Assembly: GCA_023129325.1 (NCBI GenBank) | Contig: JAGMCI010000005.1 | Coordinates: 1-34,135 of the forward strand | Origin: Caldifarciminota bacterium | GTDB lineage: Bacteria; Hydrothermota; UBA3073; JACQXS01; JAGMCI01 | Length of the DNA: 34,135 nt | Direction: 5' to 3' | In this document: piece by piece, positions 1-7,137 of the stretch | Layout of the letters: every line of letters begins with the position of its first letter | Position numbering within the stretch: the stretch's first letter is position 1 | The notes under the pieces: generated by a model | What the model saw: only the letters and a program-made list of their open reading frames with translations | The model's database searches: none | What the model was told of the DNA's origin: nothing | Translations under genes and position numbers: made by a program

Positions 1-438
1 TTTATCAATCATAGTCCAGAGATGGGTAATTGCGATAAATACTGCTTCAGGCCTGGGCATACATCCGGAAATCCAACCGTCTATAGGGATGTATTTATCC
101 AGTTTTTTTATTGTATTATACGAATCCCAATACATACCACCATTTATAGGACAGGAGCCAAAACCCACCGTATATTTAGGCTCAAGCATCTGTTCATAGG
201 TTCTTATGATGGCTTTTAATGTTTTTACTGAGACATATCCGGTAATTAAGAATAGATTTGCTTGTCTTGGTGTAGCCACGGGGATGATACCAAATCGTTC
301 TGCATCCCAGCGCGAGGTTATAACTGGTGGTATTTCAATGATACCACAGCCGGTGCAAAAATATATTACCCATAATGAGTATTTGTGACCCATCTTTTCA
401 GGTTCTTTAAACCATTTTGATATAACTTTTCTATCCAT
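1..438 (-). CDS. NuoB-like [4Fe-4S] small subunit of a membrane-bound hydrogenase/sulfane-reductase-type complex (partial, C-terminus cut)
   Basis: The first 146 residues are in the window and the reading frame runs open off the left edge. The protein is the 20-kDa iron-sulfur subunit family (NuoB/MbhJ/MbsJ/EchC), which passes electrons through one [4Fe-4S] cluster at the junction of the peripheral and membrane arms. Four candidate cluster ligands are visible: Cys28 and Cys31 in FCTGCGIIEIPP, Cys96 in FGSCPINGG and Cys126 in SGCMPRPEA. The CxxC spacing of the first pair is hydrogenase-like; complex I NuoB has adjacent cysteines. RFGIIPVATPRQANLFLITG matches the family core. The ATG follows a strong ribosome site (GGAGGAGTGAGG). 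It is the last visible gene of the operon; the NuoC-, NuoD- and NuoI-like partners would follow outside the window, so the electron acceptor cannot be settled here. Confidence 0.88.
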   Translation of the reverse strand, partial: MDRKVISKWFKEPEKMGHKYSLWVIYFCTGCGIIEIPPVITSRWDAERFGIIPVATPRQANLFLITGYVSVKTLKAIIRTYEQMLEPKYTVGFGSCPINGGMYWDSYNTIKKLDKYIPIDGWISGCMPRPEAVFIAITHLWTMIDK

Positions 439-466
439 TCCTCACTCCTCCATATAAATCCTAAAT

Positions 467-541
467 CATCAGATATTGGGAATCTTTTGACAGGATTAAC
501 AAGATTTTTATAAAATATATCTTAATCCTGTAAATCCTGTC
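467..541. repeat. ~75-bp dispersed repeat, copy A
   Basis: The unit begins CATCAGATATTGGGAATC, continues with a near-palindrome built on GACAGGATTAACAAGATT and ends TTAATCCTGTAAATCCTGTC. It differs from the reverse complement of the copy at 3597-3670 at one position over about 74 bases. It fills the gap between the NuoH-like and NuoB-like genes and lies in the opposite orientation to the other two copies. Confidence 0.85.
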
Positions 542-577
542 TATATTTTATGATTAGGATTTCGAATTTAGTATTTG

Positions 578-1462
578 TCATAATATGCTTACTATAATCA
601 AGCCAATGAATGCAAGTGCTACTGGCAATCTCCATAGATATTTAATAGCCTGTTCAATCCTTAATCTTGGGAATACTGCATTAATAAAAACACCTATTGT
701 AAACACGACGAGCATTTTAATAAAGAAAACAACTATATTACAGGAACCTCCTAAAAACAAATTTACAAAAAGTGAAATACCAATAAATAGACTAAAAGCA
801 TGCTCAATAGTTGCTAAAGCCAAATATCTTCCACCATATTCTACCATAGTGCCTGAGGCGATCTCCTGTGGAGCAGAGGAAACATCAAATGGTCTTACCC
901 CCAGTATAGCTGGCAAAATCAGAAGGTAGGCAAGGGCAGGTAAGAATAGAGGGAAAGAAAGAAGTGCCCAGCTTGTATTTTGCTGAATTTTTACTATTTC
1001 CATTAGAGAGATAGTTTTGTAATGGGTCATAATAGAAAGAAGTATTAGGAGGAGAGGTATTTCATATCCCAAACTCAAGATAAACTTACGAGAGATACCG
1101 ATACTAATATTAGGATTAGCTCCTTCGCCTCCTGACAATGCGAGTCCCAGAGGTGCGATGAGCATAATATAAAGTATTACTAAAAGTCCTCCCGATTCAC
1201 TCAAAGGGCAAATTCTACCAAAAGGCAGAAACAAAACTACGACTATAGAACCGGCTAATGAAAATATAAGCCCTATATTAAACATAATTCCATGCTGGAC
1301 ACTTTTTTGATGAAATAGTTTAATGACATCAATTAATGGCTGAATTAATGGGGGACCATATCGCCAGTGAATTCTTGCCATAATTCTTCTGAATAGACCT
1401 AAGAAGAACAGCCCTATTATAAATGCTAAAACAGGAGGGACAATTATTTCAATGCTTTTCAT
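578..1462 (-). CDS. NuoH/MbhM-like membrane subunit (proton-pumping NADH dehydrogenase/group 4 hydrogenase family)
   Basis: A 294-residue integral membrane protein of the NuoH/HyfC/MbhM family, which anchors the peripheral arm to the membrane arm. The family signature appears near residues 25-50: the arginine-rich first loop (RRIMARIHWRYGPP) followed by LIQPLIDVIKLFHQK. A second conserved loop (VRPFDVSSAPQEIASGTMVEYGG) lies near residues 190-210, and several hydrophobic helices fill the rest. The length is slightly short of the 320-330 residues typical of complex I NuoH, as expected for hydrogenase-type versions. It lies between the second antiporter-like gene and the NuoB-like gene, the position of MbxM/MbsM. 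Repeat copies A and B lie directly on either side. Confidence 0.92.
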   Translation of the reverse strand: MKSIEIIVPPVLAFIIGLFFLGLFRRIMARIHWRYGPPLIQPLIDVIKLFHQKSVQHGIMFNIGLIFSLAGSIVVVLFLPFGRICPLSESGGLLVILYIMLIAPLGLALSGGEGANPNISIGISRKFILSLGYEIPLLLILLSIMTHYKTISLMEIVKIQQNTSWALLSFPLFLPALAYLLILPAILGVRPFDVSSAPQEIASGTMVEYGGRYLALATIEHAFSLFIGISLFVNLFLGGSCNIVVFFIKMLVVFTIGVFINAVFPRLRIEQAIKYLWRLPVALAFIGLIIVSIL

Positions 1463-1470
1463 AAAATATG

Positions 1471-1540
1471 GACAGGATTTACAGGATTAAAATATATTTT
1501 ATAAAAATCTTGTTAATCCTGTCAAAAAGTTCCCAATATA
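1471..1540. repeat. ~75-bp dispersed repeat, copy B
   Basis: Reverse-strand copy of the GACAGGATTTACAGGATT/ATCCTGTC element, filling the gap between the second antiporter-like gene and the NuoH-like gene. Its core matches copies A and C, but the flank departs from them (GCTATATTGGGAACTTTTTG in place of CAGATATTGGGAATCTTTTG). Confidence 0.85.
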
Positions 1541-1552
1541 GCTTTAATCATT

Positions 1553-3403
1553 TTAAAAAAACATTTGAATAAAGATTAAAAATGCTAAGAACAGGACTAT
1601 ATACATTGCATAATAACCTACCTCTCCGACATATACCCGTCTTATTATATTACATACTCTCTGCGTGCCTCTGGCGATATTTAGATAAAATAGAGATGCC
1701 ACATCCCTCAAATAAGGAGTAATCATTTTAGATAGTGGATTATAGAAATTGACAGTGTAATGGTATTTTTCTTTTGGAACATAAGACCCTGCGGCATAAC
1801 TATCATCCTGCTGGACGGGTACAGATTTTGCGGCTCTCCTGAATAATAACCAAACGATGAAACAGGATATTAAGATTGCGAAAAGAACATTAATCATGTT
1901 CAGTTCCCCAGCTTCTTTTGGTATTCCAAATAAAGTAGTTTGAAGAGGAGGTAAGGCAACTTGTCTTTGGATAGCACTAATTACTCTTAATGGAATTCCA
2001 GGCAGGACACCGAATAAAATGACTGTTACAGTTAATAAAATCATAGGCAATTGCATTAAAAGAGGCGCTTCTTTAATGTGCTTATATTTTTCTGGCAACT
2101 GACCCAAAAATATATTATGAATAAACTTGTATCCATATAAGACTGTTCCCCATGTTCCCACAAATGCAGCAAACGCCAAAAAAGGATGATTTCCTAAAAT
2201 TAATGTTTTATATATTAACCATTTAGAGACGAAGCCATTGGTTAATGGGATACCAATCAAACCAGAAATACCTACCAATGCGGCTATGAAAGTAACGGGC
2301 ATCCTTTTAATTAAGCCCCCAAGTTCATTTATATTTCTTATTCCACCTGTTCGATGTTCTATTGCTCCGGCAACAAAGAATAGCAAGGCTATATAGATAC
2401 AATGGTTTAAGACGTGAAACATACCACCAGTCATACCTGAAGCTGTAGCGAACACGATTCCCAAAAGCATATAACCGCCCTGTCCTACAGTACTCCAGGC
2501 AAGGATTCTTTTGGAATCTTCTTGGACAAGGGCAGTGAAAGCTGCAAAGACTATAGTAACGGCACCTATTCCGCAAAGCACAGAGCTAAAACTTATAAAT
2601 CCAACATGCAACTTGTTCAAGATATTAAGCCCCAATATTACATACATAAATAGGTAAAGTCCATATATTCCCTTTCTCACCAGCACTGCAGAGAGCACCG
2701 ATGAGAACGGAGATACAGCCTCCGCGTGGGCGTCAGGCAGCCACGTATGGAGCGGCCAAAATGCATTAATAATGACAAAGGACAGGGAGGATGTAATCAA
2801 AATAAAAAGTGTGTAGCCAATAGAAGCTGTTTGCATATAAGAAGCGATAGCCGAGATTTCCATGGTACCATATCTACTATATAAACTGATAATTACAAGC
2901 AACATGGCAAGCGAGCCAATGATTGACATAATTATATATTTTAGACCAGCCGCTATTGCCTTACCACCTTTATAACTAATTAAGAGATAAGTGGACCAGC
3001 TCATTATTTCCCAGAAGATGAAGAATGATAATAAATCACCGCTTATCACAGTTCCCAGCATACTTGCGTTGATAAATAGCAGGGTAAAATAATAATAATC
3101 TAATCTTTCTTTATCTTTCATATATTCTAAAGAATACAGGATGGACAATAAGCCAATGCCTGCAATAATAATAGCAAAGAACCAGGATAACGGATTTGAC
3201 ATTAAAATAAGTTTTAAATTTAAGAAAGGCAAGGTATAATACTCTCTACTAATTTCGCGTCTATAAATCAAGCTAATTAAGACAACAAGCGCCAAAGAAA
3301 CGAGTACTGCCAAAATATTCCGCAATTTACCAGAAATTTTACCAGCTAAATAAGTAACAAATGCTCCTCCAAAAGCAATTAATAATATAGTTATAAGAAT
3401 CAT
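1553..3403 (-). CDS. NuoL/MrpA-like antiporter subunit, second of two in the operon (MbsH'-like)
   Basis: A 616-residue polytopic protein of the proton-translocating NuoL/MrpA/HyfB family. The key charged residues of the ion path are visible: the TM5 glutamate in FIFWEIMSW, a lysine in LKYIIMSIIG, LVRKGIYGL in the next helices, HTWLPDAHAEA in the central loop and NGFVSKWLIYK near TM12. The C-terminal ~100 residues add a soluble stretch and a final helix beyond the 14-helix core. A second antiporter-like subunit directly after the MrpD-like one is what separates Mbx/MBS-type operons from the simple Mbh operon. It is flanked by repeats on both sides (copy B downstream; copy C and a large palindrome upstream). 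Its function in cation pumping is inferred from the family. Confidence 0.9.
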   Translation of the reverse strand: MILITILLIAFGGAFVTYLAGKISGKLRNILAVLVSLALVVLISLIYRREISREYYTLPFLNLKLILMSNPLSWFFAIIIAGIGLLSILYSLEYMKDKERLDYYYFTLLFINASMLGTVISGDLLSFFIFWEIMSWSTYLLISYKGGKAIAAGLKYIIMSIIGSLAMLLVIISLYSRYGTMEISAIASYMQTASIGYTLFILITSSLSFVIINAFWPLHTWLPDAHAEAVSPFSSVLSAVLVRKGIYGLYLFMYVILGLNILNKLHVGFISFSSVLCGIGAVTIVFAAFTALVQEDSKRILAWSTVGQGGYMLLGIVFATASGMTGGMFHVLNHCIYIALLFFVAGAIEHRTGGIRNINELGGLIKRMPVTFIAALVGISGLIGIPLTNGFVSKWLIYKTLILGNHPFLAFAAFVGTWGTVLYGYKFIHNIFLGQLPEKYKHIKEAPLLMQLPMILLTVTVILFGVLPGIPLRVISAIQRQVALPPLQTTLFGIPKEAGELNMINVLFAILISCFIVWLLFRRAAKSVPVQQDDSYAAGSYVPKEKYHYTVNFYNPLSKMITPYLRDVASLFYLNIARGTQRVCNIIRRVYVGEVGYYAMYIVLFLAFLIFIQMFF

Positions 3404-3411
3404 AATGTTCC

Positions 3412-3567
3412 TAGTCTGTCCGAAAAGTCAAAAAATTATCGCGAAAACACGAAAGAGCGAAGGCGCGAAAAAATTAATTCCTTTATTTACAATCATTCAG
3501 ACAATTTCGCGTTTTCAATACTTCGCGATTTCGCGATAAATCTGTAGTTTTCAGACAAGCTCCTAGT
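3412..3567. repeat. Large imperfect palindrome between the two antiporter-like genes
   Basis: Outer arms TGTCCGAAAA near 3418 and TTTTCAGACA near 3547 pair with one mismatch. Inside them TTATCGCGAAA at 3436-3446 is the exact inverse of TTTCGCGATAA at 3529-3539, and CGCGAAA-type motifs recur between. The element fills most of the 243-bp gap and has no credible ORF. It probably forms a long hairpin in the mRNA. Similar cgtgtttcgtg-type IRs occur at 9812-9897. Confidence 0.6.
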
Positions 3568-3568
3568 G

Positions 3569-3590
3569 GGTCAGGAGGAAACTCCTGACC
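3569..3590. repeat. Short palindrome, family 2 (intergenic copy)
   Basis: Nine-base arms GGTCAGGAG and CTCCTGACC around a GAAA tetraloop. The 20-base core GTCAGGAGGAAACTCCTGAC matches, with a single mismatch, a copy inside the glycosyltransferase gene at 24819-24840. Confidence 0.8.
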
Positions 3591-3596
3591 TCACAT

Positions 3597-3670
3597 ACAG
3601 GATTTACAGGATTAAAATATATTTTATAAAAATCTTGTTAATCCTGTCAAAAGATTCCCAATATCTGATG
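3597..3670. repeat. ~75-bp dispersed repeat, copy C, overlapping the 3' end of the MrpD-like gene
   Basis: Reverse-strand copy, nearly identical to copy A. Its end runs into the MrpD-like gene: the repeat bases CATCAGATATTGGGAATC plus TTTTGA encode the last residues HQILGIF and the stop codon of that gene. The present C-terminus of the protein is therefore made by the repeat. Confidence 0.85.
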
Positions 3671-5158
3671 AATATAGCCTACCTTATCCATCAGCCCTAT
3701 TGCTGCACTCTCAATTATTCCAGTTACGAGCCGAGGATAAATGCCAATGGCTACAATCAACAATGCCAAAATGATAATTGGTATTAAAGCAGATATTGGC
3801 ATCTCTGATTTCTGAGTTGTCGGACAACCGTCCCGCACACAATTGTGTGCGGGATCCCTACTTTTTTTAAAATATAAATTTTGAACCACTCTAAAGAAAT
3901 AACATCCCTCAATAATAGTGGCGAACAAAACAATAATCACAAATACAAATAATGCAGTATTATTAGCTTTAATACCAGCACTTATTATTGAAATTTTTGA
4001 CATAAACCCAGCAAATGGTGGTAAACCAATTAATGAGAATGCACCAATTGTAAAGACAAGAGAACTCAAAGGCATTTTCTTGCCTAACCCTTCAAATGCA
4101 GAAAGCTCTTTAGAGCCTACCCTATAAATCATATACCCTGATGCTAAAAAGAGTAAGGATTTAGCTAAAGCATGATTTACTAATTGGAATAGAGCACCAA
4201 ATATTCCATAATAGGTAGCTATGCCAAAGGCAAAAATTATTAAACCAATTTGACCAATTGATGAATAGGCTAACATTCTTTTTATATCTTTTTTTTGTCC
4301 AAGTGCAGACATCTCACCAATAAGCAAGGTTATTATACCAATAGTAGCGATAAAAATCATAAATCCCTTTGCACTAAATAAAGTATAAGTTACTCTTGCT
4401 ATAGCGTATACCCCAGTCTTTATTGCAATTCCTGATAGGATTGCACTAATTGTAGATGGCGCACTTGAGTGGGCATCAGGTAACCAGGCATTTAATGGAA
4501 AAATGGCTCCCTCAACACCAAAGCCAGTGATGAAAAAAGCAAGTGCTACATATAAAGTTGGAGACTGGAGGCTGTGATAACTTATATTATTAGCAATATC
4601 TGCCATATTAAGAGTCCCAAAAAGACCGTATAAAAGAGCAATTCCAATAAGTATAAATGATGAGCCAATAGAGCCTTGAATAAGATACTTAACAGCAGAC
4701 TCTAATCCATGCTTGTCTCCATTATAAGCTACGAGAGCATAAGAAGATATACACAGGATTTCAAAGAATACAAAAAGGTTAAATATGTCACCAGTAAGGA
4801 CAATACCAGTTGCTCCTGTGAGAAGTAAAAGATATAAAGTATGGTATTTCTCTGTAGCTCCTTCCTTGATGTAAGCTATAGCATATATAGAAACCAAAAA
4901 CCCCACAAGAGAAATCAAAAGAGCCAGTAAAATTCCCAAAGGAGAAGCTACTAAATTTATGCAAAAAGGAGGAGGCCATCCACCACCCAATAGGACAATT
5001 ATAGGCTTTCTCATAACTTGAGGAACAAGTAATATAGATAAAATTAAATTAAACAACATTGCAATAGGTGGAATATACTTTGCACCTTTCTTTAATAAAG
5101 GGGCAAGAAAAGAAAACCCCAGAGGAATTGCAATTAAAAGTACAGGACTCAACATCAT
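3647..5158 (-). CDS. mrpD: MrpD/NuoN-like antiporter subunit (MbsH-like)
   Basis: A 503-residue polytopic protein of the MrpD/MnhD/MbhH family, which conducts protons or Na+ in Mrp antiporters and group 4 membrane complexes. Family markers are LTGDIFNLFVFFEILCISSY with the TM5 glutamate (about residues 120-140), AVKYLIQGSIGSS with the TM7 lysine, LNAWLPDAHSSAPS, SGIAIKTGVYAI and PPFAGFMSKI. Two oddities stand out. Residues ~435-443 (DPAHNCVRD) are encoded by a perfect 24-bp palindrome at 3831-3854 in a polar loop before the last helices. The last seven residues and the stop come from repeat copy C. The start ATG overlaps a second ATG one codon later. It precedes the second antiporter gene and follows the MrpC-like gene after a 135-bp AT-rich gap. 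Confidence 0.93.
   Translation of the reverse strand: MMLSPVLLIAIPLGFSFLAPLLKKGAKYIPPIAMLFNLILSILLVPQVMRKPIIVLLGGGWPPPFCINLVASPLGILLALLISLVGFLVSIYAIAYIKEGATEKYHTLYLLLLTGATGIVLTGDIFNLFVFFEILCISSYALVAYNGDKHGLESAVKYLIQGSIGSSFILIGIALLYGLFGTLNMADIANNISYHSLQSPTLYVALAFFITGFGVEGAIFPLNAWLPDAHSSAPSTISAILSGIAIKTGVYAIARVTYTLFSAKGFMIFIATIGIITLLIGEMSALGQKKDIKRMLAYSSIGQIGLIIFAFGIATYYGIFGALFQLVNHALAKSLLFLASGYMIYRVGSKELSAFEGLGKKMPLSSLVFTIGAFSLIGLPPFAGFMSKISIISAGIKANNTALFVFVIIVLFATIIEGCYFFRVVQNLYFKKSRDPAHNCVRDGCPTTQKSEMPISALIPIIILALLIVAIGIYPRLVTGIIESAAIGLMDKVGYIHQILGIF
3831..3854. repeat. Perfect 24-bp palindrome inserted in frame in the MrpD-like gene
   Basis: Each strand reads TCCCGCACACAA then TTGTGTGCGGGA, a self-complementary 24-mer with no mismatch. 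It is much richer in G+C than the surrounding gene, contains no stop in the coding frame, and lies beside a smaller inverted repeat (GTTGT-CGG-ACAAC at 3817-3829). Confidence 0.85.
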
Positions 5159-5293
5159 AATATCAAAAATTAAATATTAAAAATCAAAATTACATATTAA
5201 ATATCAAAAATATATAATTGGACCCAGACCATAATCAAATCAAATATCAAACATTAAATATCAAAGATATTTTTAATTTTTACATTTTTTACC
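5159..5293. repeat. AT-rich ATTAAATATCAAA-type degenerate repeats
   Basis: This gap between the MrpC- and MrpD-like genes consists almost entirely of loose direct repeats of ATTAAATATCAAA and AAAATCAAAATT. No ORF or clear hairpin stands out. It is probably a decayed repeat element, and the operon reads through it. Confidence 0.5.
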
Positions 5294-5653
5294 TTACCAC
5301 TTTAGCTCCCTTATTTTACGAAGATTAAGTGTTCCATAATGATGATATAATCGTATAGCAAGAGAAAGTGCCAATGCTAATACAGATACTCCTATAACAA
5401 TTGTTGTTAAAACAAGTGCCTGAGGAATGGGGTCAACCATTCTCTCAGGGTTTAGACCCGGACGAGAAAATATAGGTGCAGTTCCCCCCCGAATATAGCC
5501 AATAGTTATAAGAAACAAATTTACACCAGTATCAATGAAGTTAATCCCGATTATTACCTTAATTAAGTTCTTTTTTGTCAAGACAATATAAAGACCAATA
5601 AATATAAGACCAAAACAACCAATGTAATAAATATTATTTGACAGGAAGTTCAT
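5294..5653 (-). CDS. mrpC: MrpC/NuoK-like subunit (MbsG-like)
   Basis: A 119-residue protein with three predicted helices, of the MrpC/MnhC/NuoK family. The conserved second-helix region IGINFIDTGVNLFLITIGY (about residues 34-52) and DPIPQALVLTTIVIGVSVLALALSL (about 73-97) are diagnostic of the MrpC branch; PQALVLTAIVIG is its hallmark. The start overlaps the end of the MrpB-like gene by 4 bp, so translation is probably coupled. The role is a structural and ion-translocating part of the membrane arm. The loop with PIFSRPGLNPERMVD is typical for this branch. Confidence 0.92.
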   Translation of the reverse strand: MNFLSNNIYYIGCFGLIFIGLYIVLTKKNLIKVIIGINFIDTGVNLFLITIGYIRGGTAPIFSRPGLNPERMVDPIPQALVLTTIVIGVSVLALALSLAIRLYHHYGTLNLRKIRELKW

Positions 5654-6324
5654 TCTATCATGTTATAAATTATTCCTGCTAATTCTGCTCCGACCTTAAA
5701 TCCGACAGCACAGTAAAGAATAGGAATAATCCCTGCGCTGAAAAGAGTATTGGCTATTCCTTTAGGGAGAAAGTTACTCAAAAAATAGCCTCCAATAGTT
5801 AATCCAATTAAGCCCATTATCACGAAAACTAATCCCCCTAAAGATTCTGTGATGTTAAATCTTTCTTTGCTAATCCATTTCCTTGGACAACCTAAATAAC
5901 TTAATAGAAACCCAGAAGCAATGATTGCACCACCCTGAAATCCTCCGCCTGGGGTAAGATGTCCATGAATGAAAATATAAGCCCCAAAGAGTAATATTAA
6001 AGGGAACAGGAACCGACAACCTGTATAAAGAACCAAACTTGCTGGTTCTAAACCTTCTTTTCTTTTCTTTTTCTTTCCGTATAAAACTACTCCTAACCCC
6101 AGAGCAGCGATAAAAAGGATAGTAACCTCACCCAGAGTATCAAAACCACGATAGTTTAAAACTACTGAGGTGACAATATTTACTGCCCCAGTCTCTTTTA
6201 TACCATTATAGATATAGTGTTTCCCAACTTTAATCTTATCCTTTCCAAAAGGAATACTGTAAAGGGCAAATATAATCCCTACACACACTATACCCAATAA
6301 TATAAGACTAATTATTTTTCTCAT
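5650..6324 (-). CDS. mrpB: Fused MbhE- and MbhF/MrpB-like subunit
   Basis: A 224-residue membrane protein joining two parts that are often separate. Residues 1-85 resemble MbhE (the MrpA C-terminal helix pair), with SVVLNYRGFDTLGEVTILFIAALG. Residues ~90-224 are the MrpB/MbhF (MnhB) domain, with LFPLILLFGAYIFIHGHLTPGGGFQGG near 108-135 and FKVGAELAGI at the end. A basic linker (KKKKRKEG) joins them. In Pyrococcus Mbh and Mbs these are the separate neighbouring genes E and F. The gene abuts the MbhD-like gene with no gap and overlaps the MrpC-like start by 4 bp. Confidence 0.88.
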   Translation of the reverse strand: MRKIISLILLGIVCVGIIFALYSIPFGKDKIKVGKHYIYNGIKETGAVNIVTSVVLNYRGFDTLGEVTILFIAALGLGVVLYGKKKKRKEGLEPASLVLYTGCRFLFPLILLFGAYIFIHGHLTPGGGFQGGAIIASGFLLSYLGCPRKWISKERFNITESLGGLVFVIMGLIGLTIGGYFLSNFLPKGIANTLFSAGIIPILYCAVGFKVGAELAGIIYNMIE

Positions 6325-6561
6325 TTATTCTTCATGTCTTTTTGTTCTTCTTATAGCAATAATAAAGATAGCAGTGGTCAAAGCTGCCCCAATAGATGCT
6401 TCAGCCATAGCAACATCAGGAGCCTGTAAAAAATAAAAAAGGATAGAAGCTATTAAACTTACTAATGCCATTGCAATAACTGAGTTCATCAAATCCTTAA
6501 AAATAGAGGCAACAATTGCCCCTGCAAGCATAAGAAATACTAAAAGAAAGACAAAAATCAC
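6325..6561 (-). CDS. MbhD-like subunit (DUF4040, MrpA C-terminal region)
   Basis: A 78-residue protein with about three helices, matching the MbhD/DUF4040 family that corresponds to a piece of the MrpA C-terminus. The conserved stretch LQAPDVAMAEASIGAALTTA (residues ~46-65) carries the acidic residues (Asp, Glu) that are invariant in this domain. It overlaps the MrpG-like gene by 4 bp and is followed directly by the fused MrpB-like gene, the usual Mbh/Mbs order. Confidence 0.88.
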   Translation of the reverse strand: MIFVFLLVFLMLAGAIVASIFKDLMNSVIAMALVSLIASILFYFLQAPDVAMAEASIGAALTTAIFIIAIRRTKRHEE

Positions 6562-6887
6562 TTTGTTTCTCCTTTACAAAAATCTTTACTCTTATTCACT
6601 ACACTCTTTTTACACAGAGGAACGCCACTCTTACAACTTGCTCTACCCAGAGCATGATTAGAAATTGGATTAGTAAGAAGAATAAATATACCAATAAGTA
6701 AAGTTTTCCAGAACCAGGATGGTTCCATTATTCCCACACCAATAATAGTAAGGAAAGCACCAAGAGTAGTGCATTTTGTGCCTGCCTGTAGCCGATTATA
6801 GACATCAGGCAACCTGAATACCCCTAAACCACCAAGGAATAAAAATATTGTTCCAATTCCTGTAACTATTCCACCTGCCAAATGCAT
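6558..6887 (-). CDS. mrpG: MrpG/MnhG-like subunit
   Basis: A 109-residue protein of the MnhG/MrpG (MbhC) family. Helix 1 is followed by GGLGVFRLPDVYNRLQAGTKCTTLG (about residues 19-43), the family signature, and then two more helices. The soluble tail (ALGRASCKSGVPLCKKSVV) matches the family pattern but carries extra cysteines. It is a small accessory subunit of the Mrp-type sodium/proton module. It lies one base from the MrpF-like gene. Confidence 0.92.
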   Translation of the reverse strand: MHLAGGIVTGIGTIFLFLGGLGVFRLPDVYNRLQAGTKCTTLGAFLTIIGVGIMEPSWFWKTLLIGIFILLTNPISNHALGRASCKSGVPLCKKSVVNKSKDFCKGETK

Positions 6888-6888
6888 T

Positions 6889-7137
6889 TTAAATTCCCTT
6901 TTCTAAATATCTTGCAATAGCTATTACTCCTATAAAAGTCAAAACTGCATAAACAAGGGAAACATCCAAATAGATATATCTCTTAAAAATGAAGCCAAGA
7001 AAAACTAAAAGAGCAGTAGTAATAGTTGATATAGTATCAACTGCAACTGCTCTATCTGGAGTAGTAGGTCCTTTTATCATTCTTAAGAGACAAAGAATAA
7101 TTCCTAAGCCTATGAACACTAAGAAAAAAATATTCAT
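6889..7137 (-). CDS. mrpF: MrpF/MnhF-like subunit
   Basis: An 82-residue, three-helix protein of the MnhF/MrpF (MbhB) family. The diagnostic segment MIKGPTTPDRAVAVDTIST spans residues ~20-38 and contains the conserved aspartates. It overlaps the end of the MrpE-like gene by 4 bp. It is part of the Mrp module of the complex and has no enzymatic activity of its own in the family. Confidence 0.92.
   Translation of the reverse strand: MNIFFLVFIGLGIILCLLRMIKGPTTPDRAVAVDTISTITTALLVFLGFIFKRYIYLDVSLVYAVLTFIGVIAIARYLEKGI

Noticed and set aside
585-929. Plus-strand ORF opposite the NuoH-like gene
   Set aside because: It is the antisense shadow of a clearly conserved membrane protein.
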